This document shows positions 23,601-38,600 of a DNA stretch of 64,000 nt, piece after piece; position 1 is the stretch's first letter; every line of letters starts with the position of its first letter. The stretch is taken from positions 28,458,944-28,522,943 of the forward strand of contig NC_044601.1 in NCBI RefSeq assembly GCF_901933205.1, written 5' to 3'. The DNA comes from Camarhynchus parvulus. Lineage: Eukaryota > Chordata > Aves > Passeriformes > Thraupidae. The notes under the pieces were generated by a model. That model had not been told where the DNA came from, ran no database searches, and saw nothing but the letters and a program-made list of their open reading frames with translations. The position numbers and the translations under genes are program-made.

Positions 23601-25443
23601 TACTCAGAATTTGAGCCCAACACTGCTAAAACTGACACATGCTGCTGCAGCCTATGAGTTCAAGGGCAGGCTCTCCATGTACTTCAGGGTCCAGGAGAGG
23701 TCTGTGTTTGACAAAGATAACAAGGCAAGAAAGTACCATTCACTGGTTTCCCCAAGAAACAGACAGCTTAAGGGAACCAGAACTATCATATCAGACAAGT
23801 GTTGGGGACAAGATCCAGATACTGGAGAATGAAAGCAAGGGATTTTGAAAGGCTTCCTTTTCTTCATTTTGCAATTGAGGTAAATGGTTCTTTTTAAACA
23901 GCTTCTGCTTTCTTGTTAAAAAAAAAAAGGAAGGAGAAATTCCAGTGGTTAGGCTGGTGCAATCTACCTTTTCCCATTTAAAAAGTACATTTTGTCCGGT
24001 AAAATCCTCTCCAGAGGAAAAAAAAATAAAGAAGAAATCATCATGAAGGCCTTTGGAGTTAAAAATTGCTCCAGTTATGAAGATGCATTAGTGATTTATT
24101 TCTCAGACACTGATCCTGGGATGAAAGGATGAAATGATTAGCCCTTCTGCAAGCTCCTTCTCTTCACTGACAGCAGGGGTGGCATAGACTACATATTTGG
24201 GGCAAATATTTAACTTCAAAATGAAAGTCTGGGTGGAAAGATACTCATTATGCACCTGATTAAGTCCATTTTAATGTGTTAATTTCATTTTCTTCCTGAA
24301 GTGCCATGGATGATCTAGGGTCCATAAAGCTCTCTCTGAAAATATGTGTTTTAAATGAAGGCTACTGAACAATGCTGGCACGATGCTCTTCTGTGTATTG
24401 GGATCCCCGGCGGTTTGTGGCAACTGTAAACATCCTGAGTTAAAAAATCCCAACTGAGATTTTTATTTCTTCTGTAACTTACCCTCCCCTTTTCAGTAAA
24501 AGCCCCCAAAAAACCCACCACCATCACCAAAAACCCCCACATCAAGAATGTAACTGCATTGGGGTATTCCTTGTTGAAGGTAACTCTGCTACAGCCCATC
24601 ACCTGTGATTTTACAGACAGTTTGAGATAGGTGGTAACTGTATTTCTGAAAAAGACAAATGGCTGGAATGTGTGATGTCAAACACCCATGCTCTCCTGAG
24701 CCCTTGGTATTGAGAAGCTGAATTCTGCTAGTGCCATGAGATGGAAACAATTTTTTCATTTGAGATTTGCTTTTCTCAGAAAAAAACTATTTTTGTATGA
24801 GAGGGTCAGATATAATATTGTGTTTGGGAACCTCAAGCTGCAGCAGCTGAGCATATTTTGAATTAGAAAAGGACTTATTTAAAACCTGTGCAGTGAACAT
24901 TTCAGCTGGGCTATGAGAGGTTTAGACCATCACAAACAACAACTGTCTGACTGAAAGTATAGTTCATTTCTATTAAATCTTTAATAAAAAATCTTTAAAT
25001 TTACAGATAATAGAACATATCTTTCCAATTTTTTCAGCTGCTGGTCAAAAAAGTCAAACCCAATAAAAGCCAGTCTGCACAAAAAGGGAGAATGTGTACT
25101 GAAATGTAATTAAGGTATTCATACTTCATATTCTGTTTCAATTTGCACTTTACTTTTGCTGAAAATAGCCAAAGTTTGTGTACGGTCATTTCTAATTTGT
25201 TTATGTGTGTCATCAACCTGAAGCCAGTGTATGGCTGATATGGGACTATCAGTTTCATAGCTGGATAAGCTGTGAATTTTCTGCATATACAAACCCAATA
25301 TCTAGCAGCCTACTTTTAAATTATTGAAATTGAGACACATTTTCAGGTTTCCATATCTTATCAAGACCTGAGCAGATGCTCATCAGACATTCACCCCTCA
25401 GCCACAAAGAAACCTCCTTTTTGTGAAGACTGAGCATGGCAAA
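20601..25443. other. Gene-free DNA downstream of CPLX1
   Basis: No recognisable gene or clear repeat. The longest open frames (114 codons from 21735, 108 codons from 23506) have low-complexity or random-looking translations and no matching family known to me. Confidence 0.55.
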
Positions 25444-26055
25444 TCATAGAATCATGGAAGGAAAAGACTTTTAAGATCCTCAAGCCCAGCCATCGATGTA
25501 GCTCCACCCTATGCTTACCATTAAAGCATGTCCTTGAGGGCCATATTCAGGTGTTTTTAGAATACTTCCAGGAATGGTGACTCCACCCACTACTTCCCCG
25601 TTCCAGTCTGTTTCAATGTTCTACAATTCTTCCTGGGGAAAAAAAATTAAAAACAATATCCTAATATCTAGTCTAGACCTTACTGGGGGAATTAGAGACT
25701 ATTTCCATTCACCCTGTCACTTGCTACCTGGGGAAGACACCCACTCCTACCTACGTACACCCTCCTTTCAGGCAGCTGTAGAGGGCCATGGGGTCTCCCC
25801 TGAGTCTCCTTTTCTCCAGGCTGAATAACCCCAGCTCCCTCAGCTGCTCCTCACAGGACTTGTGCTCCAGACCCTTCACCAGCTCCATTGCCCTTCTCTG
25901 GACACACACATCCATGTATCAGTGAAGAGGACTGGCCCCAAAACCGGTCCCTGAGGAACCCCACTTGCGAGTGGTCCCAGCCGGATGTAACTCCATTCAC
26001 CACCACTATCTGGGTCTGGCTATCCTGACATTCTCCACCAGGAGAATGCTGTGGG
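25444..26055 (-). mobile_element. CR1 LINE fragment, antisense, internally deleted
   Basis: It starts with the inverted CR1 tail (TCATAGAATCATGG). It continues through the antisense 3' region (GTCTCCCCTGAGTCTCC, CAGGCTGAATAACCCCAGCTC) and then jumps to the segment around GGACTGGCCCCAAAACCGG and CTCCATTCACCACCACTATC, which lies far upstream in CR1. The join at about 25915 implies an internal deletion of several hundred bases of consensus. No intact coding frame remains. Confidence 0.85.
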
Positions 26056-26568
26056 AATCTCAGATGAAATCTGAACATTTTAAAGTGAATGCACTTAGAA
26101 ATAAATAGTTTAATAGAGATTGATTCTCTGAAAAAATATCTTGCTACTGAAACTCATCTGGGACACTTGGGGACAAAACCCATTATTATCTCTTTCAAAG
26201 TAATATTTGAAGAAATTCCAACATGTGTATTGCCAACTGACAGTCAAGTTACAGATTGAAAGCCTTTCTTATTTAGATGATTAAAAAAATAATTTGGTTT
26301 CACCATGCTAAATGGAAATGAGATGCAGGGCATTTGGAAATTTTTCACATTTTGTTATAGTATAGAGATAGGAAACACCTAATCATCTCATATTTTTACC
26401 TAAAAAATAAAATAATTCCTTTTCTTGTGGTATTGCAGCTTTTTTTAGTGTGGACATGAGCCAGAATAGCTTAATAGGCTATGACAACAAGAGGGGGAAA
26501 AAAAAGCCCACAACACATTCAAAATAATGGGCAAGCAGATGGTAACTGCTCATGAGTTTGGGGTTGGT
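26056..26568. other. Gene-free AT-rich DNA
   Basis: About 0.5 kb with no recognisable gene or repeat between a CR1 fragment and a T-rich tract. Confidence 0.5.
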
Positions 26569-26662
26569 GTTTTTTTGGTTTTTCTTTTTTTTTTTTTTTT
26601 GTTGTTGTTGTTGTTTTTTTGTTTGTTTGTTTGTTTGTTTTTTGGTTTTTTTTTCCTTTTGG
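26569..26662. repeat. T-rich low-complexity tract with (GTT)n and (GTTT)n
   Basis: A long T run followed by GTT repeats (about 26600-26613) and GTTT repeats (about 26621-26640). On the minus strand it could be read as an A-rich retroposon tail, but I recognise no SINE or processed gene next to it. Confidence 0.9.
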
Positions 26663-29600
26663 TTAATTTGACAGAGCTCTGCACTACATTTAGAGGAGAA
26701 AAATGAGAGTAGAATATTTTAGTGGAAATTTCCTAGGCAGACTATACAAGTTCTCTTATTTACTGTGGTTATGGAAGATAGCTCAGCACGAACACTAAAG
26801 TCATTCTCAAAAGCCGGTTGTGGAGATCCACCCTTGTGCAAAGCAAAAAGAGAGAACACTGCCCATTGTCAGTTCACTTGCCTGAGTAGGGGAAGCTAGA
26901 GCTAATAATTTTCACCTACTACTGAAGTGAGAGTAATGATAACCATCTTTGAGCTGTTTCAGCAAGACACCTTGTACTTTACATAAGCAGCATTCTCTGA
27001 GGACTCTTGAAACAGATGTCAACAACATCGAAGGAATCTATGTCAGAAAGACTCCTGGGACTGAAGAGATGAAACAGATTAAAATGATATCACTTTGCTA
27101 AACATTGCTGCAGGTTATAACACCAAGAATATTAATTAGAGCAACCTAGCTGATAGTCAGATATTAAAATAGATATATTTTTAGGTGGAAATTTATTTAC
27201 CTGCTTTAAATTCTATACCATACTTAAGCAGCAGAAGACATGGAGTGCTCCCTTAGAGAAGCTTAGCAAACAGGTCAATACATAATAGTTACTTCAATAC
27301 AATTAAATGTTCATTGATGGTAAATCTTACCTGTTGGTGACTTTTTTCCCCTCTGCATGAGCTGATCTAAGCCTCTTTAAAGGTGACCAGAGAATGACCG
27401 TCTTTCACTTAAAAGTTTTTTATTTCCCAGGGACTACAAGGGGTTTTCATCCAAAAAAATTTCTTTAAATCCTCCTTTCCTCTTTTGAGTGACGAGAGAA
27501 GACAGTCCTGTATCAGTCAAGTAATTCAGCAGATGCTGTTGGTTGTTAAATGTTTGTTAAAGTCCCAGCAGAAGCAGAATGTCAAGTACCTCTACAAGTC
27601 AGGGCCTAGGATCTTTCAGGAAGAGCAAGAAGACAAAAACCTTGGCTTTTAAAGGAAATTGTTTTTAAAAAGCAGATAAGCAGATAAAGCAGATAAAGAA
27701 TAAAACTCTAAAGGCTTTACATATTAGTAAATAACGTAAGAGATAACAAAGAGCAAAACTTTCGCAAGACCCCTTCCTGCCTCTTTCCCATTAGTAGCTC
27801 TGAGTGAGGGTCCAAGAGAGGCTGTAATCAGCATGAGAAGCAATGCTTAGTACAGAACAAAAGCCAAGTTCATTGTGAGTGATGTTCCACATTCCCGTGA
27901 CTGGTCATGGTCACTGTCAGATAGGTGACAGGAAGTCTCCAGTGTAGAACAGTTCCCCATGGAAGCAAGCTGGGCTGCATCCAAGGTTTCAGATATCAGG
28001 TACCAGCTGTAGTTGGGATAGTGGCACAGGCCTGTTGGGAGCCCACTGCCCAGCAAATCTCCTGTGCCAGAGGAGATTGTCTGGTCAAGAGAGCAGAAAT
28101 GTGTGTGAGAGAGAGAGCATTGCAGTGAGAAAGTGGCTTACTGTGCTAAGTACTCATCACATTTCTCCACTGATGACCATGAAAGACCTCTTAAGCCCTG
28201 ACTGCCCTAGCTTGTAAATTTCTGGCTTGCTTCTTTCCGGGATGCACAGATTTTATGACTAAATAAAAGCAGAAGGTGTGAGGAAGGGCACAAACACATA
28301 CTAATAGTGATGTGGCATGTTATGGAACAAGAAAAGGCTGCTGAGCAAGGCTGAAATGTTGAACATTTCAACATCTCCTTGAAATGTTCTGGAGAGACAA
28401 GGCTAGGGTACATACCTCTCCTTTCTGCAGTTTGTGAGTCTCTGCACTGTTACTCTTGGCAGTACTCCTGCTTGCTGACAGTGAAGGACTTGCAGTTGCT
28501 AGGGGAAAGGTTTCATAAACGTGAGAAGCTCAGGGCTTGGCTATGGAAATATTGGAAGAGCTTCATAGAGCTGCTGCATTGTCTGCTGATCTCTCATGTC
28601 AACTAATCTCTGCCAGAAAACACATTTGCCTTCCTTGCCTAGCAAAGAAAGCTGTTTTCTGCTCTGCCTCATGATTACAGAGAAACACATGGCCTACTCC
28701 AAATCCCAGACCTACACATCACATAATTGTCCTTCCAAACCTCTTTCTTTTTTACCTGGAAGGAAAAAGGATGAGACATTTCCAGGTGAAAACATTTTTG
28801 GCCAGCTCCGCCCTTGCATTAAATGACTCTTATCTCCATTGCCACGTTTGCAGGATTCATTACTTCTGTCTGTTGACATGCAGCTGGGACCTCTGCCCTC
28901 ACTACCACCAATTTACAAGATTAGTAGCTTCTTTGTTCCCTTGTCAGTTATGCCAGCCATGTCAGGCATGCTAGAAACTTTTCCCAGGCAGAAAAGAAGC
29001 TGGTGAGAATTAGGTTTCAGGCAGTGGACCAGGCTGTTCGGCCTGGCCTTCAAGGGCAGCTTGGCAAGCTGATGTCCACATTTGTTCTGGGAGACCCCCC
29101 CAGAAACTGCACACTGTGCTAGCAGGTTGCCCAGCTGTCACTGGAACACGGAAGTTCAGTGACAACACACAGCATCTTCATACTTTGCTTTCTGCTTCCA
29201 TGCTTCTTTCCTTCTGCCTAATGGTCATCCTGATTATTTGGTTACCAATATGTTTATGGAGAATCTGGGGCCTTCTCAGACTTCTGGGTATTAGTGGGCC
29301 AAAGAGGGAAATTTGAAACAGATCCTTTCCCTTAAATAGCACACCTGAGCTCTAACTGAGCTTCCTTGCTTTTAGGGTAAAAATGCCAGGACATTCCTTT
29401 TGCCTAGGAGCCTAGGATTTGTTTATTGTGAGCAGAAGGCTTAAGAAACATATTTCTCTGCCAGGCTTGCTCCATTTCTTTCCCAAGAGTGAGAGCTTCA
29501 CCCAGGTTTTTTGCAACATTTTTAAGTGCAGTCACCCCAGAATGTTTAAATAAGAAAAACAACAGACAGCCACATCTGTAAGCTCGTATTTGGAGCTAAT

Positions 29601-32600
29601 GCACATTCTCTTTTCCCCAGTGTGTTGCTGTTTGGCAGAGAATGTCTGGCTCTGGTACATGCTAGATCTCTGCTGGCATTTAACAGTGCTCTGGTTCATT
29701 AATTGGTGGAGACTTAAGCTTACATCTTTCACAGACTGCCTTGCTATTGCCAATAGGCTTTGTCAGTTGACAGTAAAGAAACTATTTATGCTTCTCCAAG
29801 GAAGCCCTTCATGTTCTAGGGAGGGAAAAAAAAGCAACAACTCTCATCTTCAAGAGGATTAACTATACTAAGCTGCCCATGCTCTTGGGATGATATTAAT
29901 GTGATAAAAAATGACAGATTAACAAGAAATTTACCCATATTAATAAGCACAAAGATGGCTTGGCTGTGGGGAAATTAATTTTAATTGATTCATCAAATAA
30001 TGCACATTCCTGCCATTTCCCAGTGCGATCAGAGATACTTATCTGGCAAAACCCTTCAATACCTAAAATTTTGAATTGTCTTAACAGAAAATGCACTGCA
30101 TCCAAAGCCAGGCCCTTAGGTTCAAAGCAATTCTGAGTGGCACTGAGGTCACGTGAGTGGGCATCATCTCAACATGACTATGTCACTCTGTCACCCTCTG
30201 CGATGAGACTCTATCAAGAAACACATTCTGCAGGACCATGGGTGCCATGTGACTGTAGCATACCCTATCTGTGCCAAATAGAAGCTCTAATGTTTTGGCC
30301 ACTACTGCAAGGCAGCAGTGTGGGCAGAATGTGGTACAAATAACATTGAGATTAATGGAAGGGAGAACCAGACAGCACTGGGAAACTACCAGCTTTTGCA
30401 GTCTAACTGCTAAAGACAAATCGCTTTCCAGGGACATGTTGCTAGTGAACATATTTCAACTATGTCATAAGCTCTTGTGAAAAGTTAAGGCAGAAGATGC
30501 ATGGCTATGGTACACCACCGAGACTTGACTCCACAGAGTAGGGGTTCCCTCCGCAGCTCCCTCCTTCTAATCTTCCTTTGTGGTCAGGTGTGCAGTGGAA
30601 ATGTCTTTTTAAGAAGATAATACACTGTTATATCTCTGTGAGTCATCAGATACAGCTTGGCTCTTCTTTGGCAAGACATTGAGAAAAAAGAGCAACCAAA
30701 TGTCCTTATGTGTCTTCCAAAAGATATGAAATGGGATGGAGCACAGGACAAGGAAATTCATAATAACAAGGTTATACCTTCCTTGGAGTCCTGCACATCT
30801 TCTGTGAACTCATGCTCTAAAGCTAAGAGTGACAAATTGAGGCCCCAGTTAGCAATGTTTCCACCTGTCATTTCCACAAAACCACATCTATCAATTTACT
30901 TGGCAATTACTCACCAATTTTCTATTAAATTCAAGATCAGATATAAAGCATAGGATGATTTTTTTATAACATTGCATGTAAAATGGTAAAATTAAATGAA
31001 TAGATTATTCTTTTTAGCCTCTGCCTTAGACCTTTTCCACATACAAAACATGCCATAAAAGGAATGCTGGTTCACAGTGAGATTGTTGGGTAAAACACAA
31101 TAATGAAACCATGTCCACTCTACATGAAAATAACTTCTAAATGCAGTGATCACTACCAAGCACTGGTATTTTAGTAGCCATCACTGCAGAAAAGAATCCA
31201 GTGGGGCCACAAAATTCAAGCTAGGCATTACTTTGAATTTTAGCATTACAGCTTACCAGTGCTTTAAAAGAATCCTGGTTACTTTTGCAGCTGGACAAAA
31301 GTTAAACTGTTCAAGACAAAGGGGGGGAAATAAAGGCAGGAGAGACCAACAAATGAGGTATGGATTTTATTGCAGTCACAGTTTTGAGGATGAAAACCTG
31401 TAAGCAAGTGTAGATTTGTCACTGTCAAGGAATTGCTTGAAAATAACAATTACAACTGATGGGAGAAGTGGAGGAACTAATCCCACAGCAATAAACACAG
31501 CCTTGAAAACCTCCCTCCCATACTAAGGACAAGAACTGAATAAACACTGTGGAGCTAATAGGAAGCTGCAGATGAAAGCACTTGTCAGAGCTGGCTATAA
31601 GTGGGTCTGACCTATTCAAATTACCCAGAAAGTCCACATGAGAGAAAAGGCTGTTATAGAACATGCAATCAGTCAAACACACTCAGATATACACATATGG
31701 CAGACAAAATATCCTAGCCCACTAGAAAACCTGCTAAAGTTATGTCACAAACACTGAGCTCTTGCTAGCAAAATTCTCCTTTCTCATTGACAAACATGAC
31801 ATGAGTGCTTATTTTCCCTTGAACCTTTTTCTTGGTTTTGAGACCTAGCTAGTAAAAGGTATCACGAAAATAAAATGAAGATTCAGTATTTGGTGTCTCA
31901 TCCTGCTCTTAGGAAACCCTGTGGCTGAGACAAAACCAGACTGAATGAGTACAGGGTGACAGAGGAACAATGCTCTTCTTCATGCCCTGGGGAAAATCTC
32001 GCTTGTTCCAGTGAAGGTGAATTGCATTCCAGAGGAAGAATGCTGGAGCATCACTAGAAAAAAAGATGGACAAGGAGCTAGGTCATCAGACCATGCTTTT
32101 GTGCCTTTTCTCTGCCTCTTCTTTTTGTTTACTTTCACCTCAAATCTAGAAATTTTGCACTGATGTTTTTTTCAGGTGCTGTGTACCAGTGTGGCTTCAG
32201 GTGTCTGGGACTATGAGACACTCCTAGAATATAAATCATGATATAGATATTTATTTACATTGAAGAAGAAAACTGTCAAGACAGAGCTGAACCTGCTTTC
32301 AAACTAAAAAACATTGAAATCCATAGAAACTGGGTGTTTATATCCTATGGTATGGATTAATTATTAGATTCCTCTTGCAAGGGAAAAAAAAGACATCTGA
32401 GACTCCAAGGAGATTTCCATCTGCAGAAACTTCCAGAAAGAGGCATTTCAGACTGAAATCTGCATGAATTATAAATGCAAAATATGTGAAGGTATCAAAT
32501 TTTTAAAGCTATCAAAATGCTCAAGGGGATGCTTCCACATATAGAAAAACATTCTCTCATCTTTATGTTACATGCTGGAAGATGGGACTTCTTCAAAAGA

Positions 32601-35600
32601 ATAAGCATAAAATTTAGATCCATAGTCAATAACCATCAAGACTTTTTTGAAAAAGAGAGATCCACAGACAGTAAAAACTTTTTCTGATAAAACTTGGGCA
32701 ACACTGGATTTTAACCACATATTTATTGTGCATTTCAATGTGCTGCAGTTAAGAAATGACAGTGCTATTTTAAATTGATGAGAAGACCAGAATAGAGTCA
32801 TGCAGCTTAACTGCAGCAGAGCAATGAGAGGATCTTTAGTTAATGAGCTAAAGAATATGGGATGAGAAAATGGAAATAGAAAACCTCTTGCATTTGTAAT
32901 GATGCAGAGAGATAGTAACTTACTGAAATTTTCCTCTTACTAATCAATTTGTATTTAATTTTTGTGTCAAATATTATTTTTGGGAGGGTGATATAATTTA
33001 TAAACTTATCCATATGATAGTAAGGGAAATGATATAAAACTGAAACCATCTCCAAACTTTGTAAATCTTAGATAAATTTCCTTCAATAGCTTTTCTAAGT
33101 GTGGCTGATGATGTTGACAGATTCCTTGGAGGAGTTTAGTAGAAGAGTAGTTTTCCATGTTTTTGGGCATTAACTGAATTAAAAACGTAAACAAGTTTAC
33201 AGGGCTTAAGAATACTATTAATCCCTGTTGCTGCTAAATGCTTGCTCTAATCTTCCAATCAATTAATTGTTCATTGCTTTTCAGAGCTGCCTCTCTGCAG
33301 AACAAAATTGGCGGAGGATTGATACTGTTTTACATCCCTTACCTCGTCTGTACAGCTCTGAACTCCTGCTTCAACAGCTGCTGTCTTCAGGTCTGCTTTG
33401 TGCTCTTTCTGAATCCCTTTTCAGTTCTTCCTCATGGATAAAGCCTGATGCCTTACTAAGAATCCAGTTTCTGTCATTTTCTGTTCTCTCCCTCCTCCAG
33501 TCCTGGTTTGCAGGGGATTTAACATTGCTTTGTGTTCATGCTAGGCTGAGTAGTGGGTACTAATGCCAATTCTGTCTTAAACAGGATCTGTGCTCAGCTC
33601 TCATCCCACAACAGAAGGATGAAGAGGAAGTCTTTGTAAAGCAAACTAGGATGGCCTGCTGTCAATTTGGATCACTATCATTCCCGAACTAATCTCACCT
33701 ATGTGAGACAACTTTCTGAGGATACAATGAATCACTACACTCCTAACATGTGAAAAGTAATTCTAGCTAAGCATTTATTTTCCAGAATGAATGGGTTTCA
33801 GCAGTGGCAGTCCTGCAAAGATGCAAGTACTCTAAGAACAATAGTTTAAATTGGAGTTTAAAGGATATTGTTTCAGCACAGATGAGAACATTTTTTACAG
33901 GTTCTCAGCTATCTTTGGAGGAGCCTTTTTTCTAATTGTACTTCTCAAGAAAATGGTTAGCAGAAGCTGACATAATTTAATTGGCTGAAAGTTACTTCAT
34001 ATCATTTAGGAAAGACATTGGTTTAATCTGCCTTTTTTTCTTTCTTAATTAAATTTGTCATAGTGATATATTTGCAGTATTAAATCTTGAATTTGCAAGA
34101 AGATTTACAAAACAATGTATTTTTAGAATGACTCATTTTCAATCAATCTTCTGAACTGGCCTGCCAGGAGAAAGCAGGCTATGGAAGGCACAGCAGGGAC
34201 ACTGTTTTCCCAGAAGACAATATATATAGTTTTATGAAATATGCACTGTGTTAATCCCCCAACTCAGCTATAGTAAGGCAAAAGTTAAAGCTGAAAAGTA
34301 ACTTAACGTTTCTTAAGACCATCAAAAGGAAGGATATTTTCATTGTCTGATAAAGAGTTTTTAAAAAAAACCTACGTAATTCTTTGCTTTCTAGGTCTTT
34401 CATGCAAAATGTGAAAGATAATAATATATGGGGGTTTTAAGTAGTTCAGTAGTCAATGCTGAGTGGATTGTCCAACAACTCTGCAAAAACTGTTCCCTGT
34501 CATTAGTCACTTTTCTTGTGGAAATTGGAGACCAGCGCATACGGTTTTTCTGTTAACTTGTTTTGCATGGACTTCATGTAAAAAAACTGGTCAGGATTAT
34601 CACTTTGAGAAAAAGACTTTTTTACCTTGGATTTCCTTGTTCTGATTTCTTCTCTTAACCAGATGAAGTTAGTATTTGTTCTCTCACACTTTCACTGACA
34701 CCTTACTTCTTGCTTACAGATGTGAAGATAGTGAAAATTCACCATTTTACATTAGTGTTTATCTTAATTTCTGTCTTGTTTCACACTTTTTCTATGAGTG
34801 GTAGCACTGAGATTTTGAATAAAAGCTTAAAAGATTTTTCAGATGAGGTAATCAAGAAAAAAATTCAACATTTCTTAGATAGTTTTGAAAATTACAGCTT
34901 TGAAATGCTATTCAGAATGGGCTTTACTACCTCCAGTTATTTTTATAGATGGTAACATGAAGTTGCCATTTCACATTAGTGCTTTCTTTATAATTTGCAT
35001 TTGTCTGTGGCCTTTATAGGTAAAATGAAACAATGAATAATGTGCTTCCATCAAAATAAATGCATTTTCCTTGAAGACAGAAAATATTCAAAGGACCACT
35101 GAGGAGACAGGAAAATTCAGCTTTGAGCCTTTTGTTCTGCTGAATTAAAGCCTCAGTTGTAGAATTCCTTGATTCTTTCCCTTTTTGAGTCCTTTTCAAA
35201 TAGTTCCTTTTGAGACAGCCATCATGATAACCACAGTGCATTTCTATGTTGTCTGTGAATTGCTTGTCTTCCTGCTAACGTGGATGCTTGCATTCCTGTA
35301 AGACTGGAAGTTTCTTAGGACAGGCAGATATTTTTGACCCCTCAGGTACAAACTACAAACAGGCAGGCTGTAAGAAGGTTGTGACCTTCAGCAGCTGAAG
35401 GTAAACTCTCTTCCTAGGTTTCTTCTCATAGCAGCCCCAGAGACCAGAGAAAAAAAAGACACTCACACACACTCAGCCCTAGGCCGGCACTCTGGGAAGA
35501 ATAATACCTATGTGGATGGTAAAATAAAAATACTTGTGGTTATGTGATGCAGATCTAGACAAAGAGAAGGGCTCGTGTGGTGTGTACTGAAAATCAGTAT

Positions 35601-38600
35601 ATTTCTTGTGATTTGTATGAGCTTTGCCCAGTTCCTTCTGAAAACATTTTCAAAGTACGTGTTCTTATAGTGCAGCTGCTAACCAAAGATTATCTTGTAT
35701 TCAGGCCACACAGAATAATGCTGTGAACTGGATTACAGAGCATGGACCCTCCTGCCTGGCAGCTGTGGAAAAAGCCTTATTTTAGCACAAGCTACTAACT
35801 AGGCCTGCTTCTTCATGCAGATGAAGTTACTTCCTGGTCCTTCTGTTGCCATTTTTTATTCCCATTCATTAATTTGATATCATTTTGACTAACAAGGATG
35901 AATAACATTGTAACCAAAACCTGATGCAAGAGTTAAGGTTTTGTACATGGTTTTAATAGCAGTACAGAGCAGGCAGATTCATCACTACATAGGAGATAAA
36001 ATTGCAAAAAATTATTTTAAGATACCAGCTTTTATAAAAATTAGTACTTAAAAAGCACTCCTGGAAAATTGATTGCTTAGTTCATCTTGTACAGAATATA
36101 GCTAATTCTTTGAACCTTACAGCATTACATGGAGAGGCAGTGAAGTGTGAGTCTATACTAAGTAGTGAGGGCATTTGCTGAAATTAATATCATAGTGGTT
36201 TGCTCTGATCTTTCAGTACAGGGAAGCACAGCTGCAACAGAAGGCTGATCCCTTCCTTGAGCAAATACTAATTCCTTTGTTCCCTGGAAAGCTTAAGTGA
36301 AGTCCCTGATAAACTAAGCTTTAACAGGCTTTAGGGCCTTAATCATTTTCATGTCAGCTGGGGAAATCTGACCCTTTTCTATTTGCAATACTGTTGTTTC
36401 CATGGGTTTGTACACGTCAGTCTTTCGTCACCCGCTAAGGTTGTGACAGTAATCTAAAGGGTTTTTTATTCTTTAAATCCAAGTACTTTCTTCAGTTTCA
36501 AATGGGAACAGATCAGGTAGGAGACTTTTAAGAGTACTCACCAGAATCCATACATTTCTTAACATTAATATACAAAAACCCCTAACATGCTACATCAAAG
36601 TAATATTAAACACAAACAAACATTTTGGGAGCATAGATGAAGAATCTGCTGCTGCCACATGTTCCTGCTAGGTTCCCTAATGACTTACCATCACAGAATT
36701 TCACAGAGTTCTCAAAAATGTTGGTCTCAGAGAGCCTGTGCCAAGCAGTATAGGGAACCAAATGAATTAATCACATTAGCTCACACTAAAAGACTCCATC
36801 AGATATTTATCCTTGTAAATCCCAGTTGTACTGGATAATAAATTATCTTAGGGACGCTGCTATGCTCAACAGGGCCATTGCAGTGTAAGTGTGACATCTG
36901 CTCCCCAATTCAAAGTTATGATACATCTCCCATTGCTTCAGTTCATGCTTATTGCCAACAGTAGTTTGTGCTTAAAGCAGATCTGCAGGCAAGGAGACGT
37001 GATTTGGAGAAAAAAAGAAATCCTTCATTCCTGGGTAGACTGTTTTCATTTTCTGGGTCCATAGTGGAAGAAGATGGTCTTGTTGAGTCCATGTTGAGTG
37101 ACATTACTCTAGGCTGTCATTTTCATGCAAGCAAGAAAAAGCAGCAGGCAATTATCCACTGATTCCTGCATGGAATACCATTGGACCTTACAAACCTGAA
37201 ATATCCAAGGCATCTAGATGGGCTACCTCCCAGATTCCAGTAAAAGGGCATGTACCGTGTGCAATTCTGAGCAAAAGAAAGAAGGAGCAGGAGGTTTCTC
37301 TCAAGACACAAAACACAGTAGAATGCTTTCCTTAGCGAAGCTTGAACATGGGGAAAAGAGAAGTCACCTCATAGCAAAGGCATATTGATCTGAGTACCTT
37401 TCAGGTCCCCTTCAGGTCCCCTTTCAGACACCTTCTGGTGTCTACGAAGATGGAGAAAGTCAAAGAACTAACACAAGGAGATGCAGGTGCCCAGAGATTA
37501 TTTTCTGAACTCTCCTGTGGCATTTTTTCAGTGGAATTCATTCTGCTGAAATAAACTGGGCATATACTCTTCCAAAAATCCAGGTGAAAGACTGTTTAGC
37601 ACCACAGCTACTTTGGTTAGCTCTATAAAGTAAACCCCAGGGAAGGTACTCTCATTCTGGCAGATTTATCCCAGAGACATCAATGTCTTTGGAACAGTCC
37701 AAGCTCATTAAAAATGTTCACTTTAGTATGAAAAAATATTCTGGATTTTAGAGTAAGTAGAAAAAAATCTTGTCAGAGGCAGTGAGAATTCTTCCACTAT
37801 ACTTATTCTCTTCTGAGTTTTCAGACAAGATGAAAGAACATGAAAAGGGAATGTGCTTGTTGCAGTTTTTCAGTAGCAGCATCAAAAAGCTCTTGTTCTT
37901 TTGGTAAATATTTTAGCTTTATTTTGGTAAATATTTCATGCCATTTGAGGGTTTATTGTGTCCTCTTTAGTGAGGAAACTTGCCAGTCAAAAGTTTCTTT
38001 TTCCCATAAATTCAAGTAAGATTAAATTCCCCTCTGGAAACTGACAGTGAAAGAAAATGCTAATTTCATCAAGATATTACACGAAAAAACCCCAAACAAA
38101 CTAATACTTAATTCTTTACTGTTGAGAAAACAGTACTTTTTTCTTCCAGGCAGCTCCATTAACAGGGAAAGCTAAGAGCAAACACCAAAACCAAAATAGA
38201 AATGACTCTCAGAACATCTGCTAATTGTACAGAGGCCAGGACCTGCCTTCTCCCCTTTGAGAGAAGTAGAGAAATGAGACAAAGGAAAATAAAATGTAGT
38301 TTTTCCAGAGATCTGTTTCAGAACACAATACAATATCTAGTACATTGTTACACAGCACACCTGACAGACACACTTGACTAGCCTGGCCCATGTTCATTTT
38401 TATTTACCTGCTTCTAGGAAATAAGATACTGCTTGCATAGACATGATCAGCTATTTCCTGCTGTTTCCACCAATATCTAGTCTCAAATGGGTGATTTATG
38501 GCTGTCTAATTGGCACAATTGTTCACAATTTTTATCACAATCAGATAGCAACTGCGCAGTCAATATATCCCAACCTCTTTATATAACTTGTACTGTGCAT

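Noticed and set aside
23506..23832. 108-codon frame with a hydrophobic start
   Set aside because: No recognisable domain or homologue, no splice or promoter context, and overlapping frames of similar length on both strands.
26569..26662. T-rich tract as a possible inverted poly(A) tail of a processed pseudogene or SINE
   Set aside because: The sequence on its right shows no gene or SINE body and no flanking target duplication was seen.
36690..36740. TCACAGAATTTCACAGAG as a possible inverted CR1 tail
   Set aside because: The sequence that follows does not continue into recognisable CR1.
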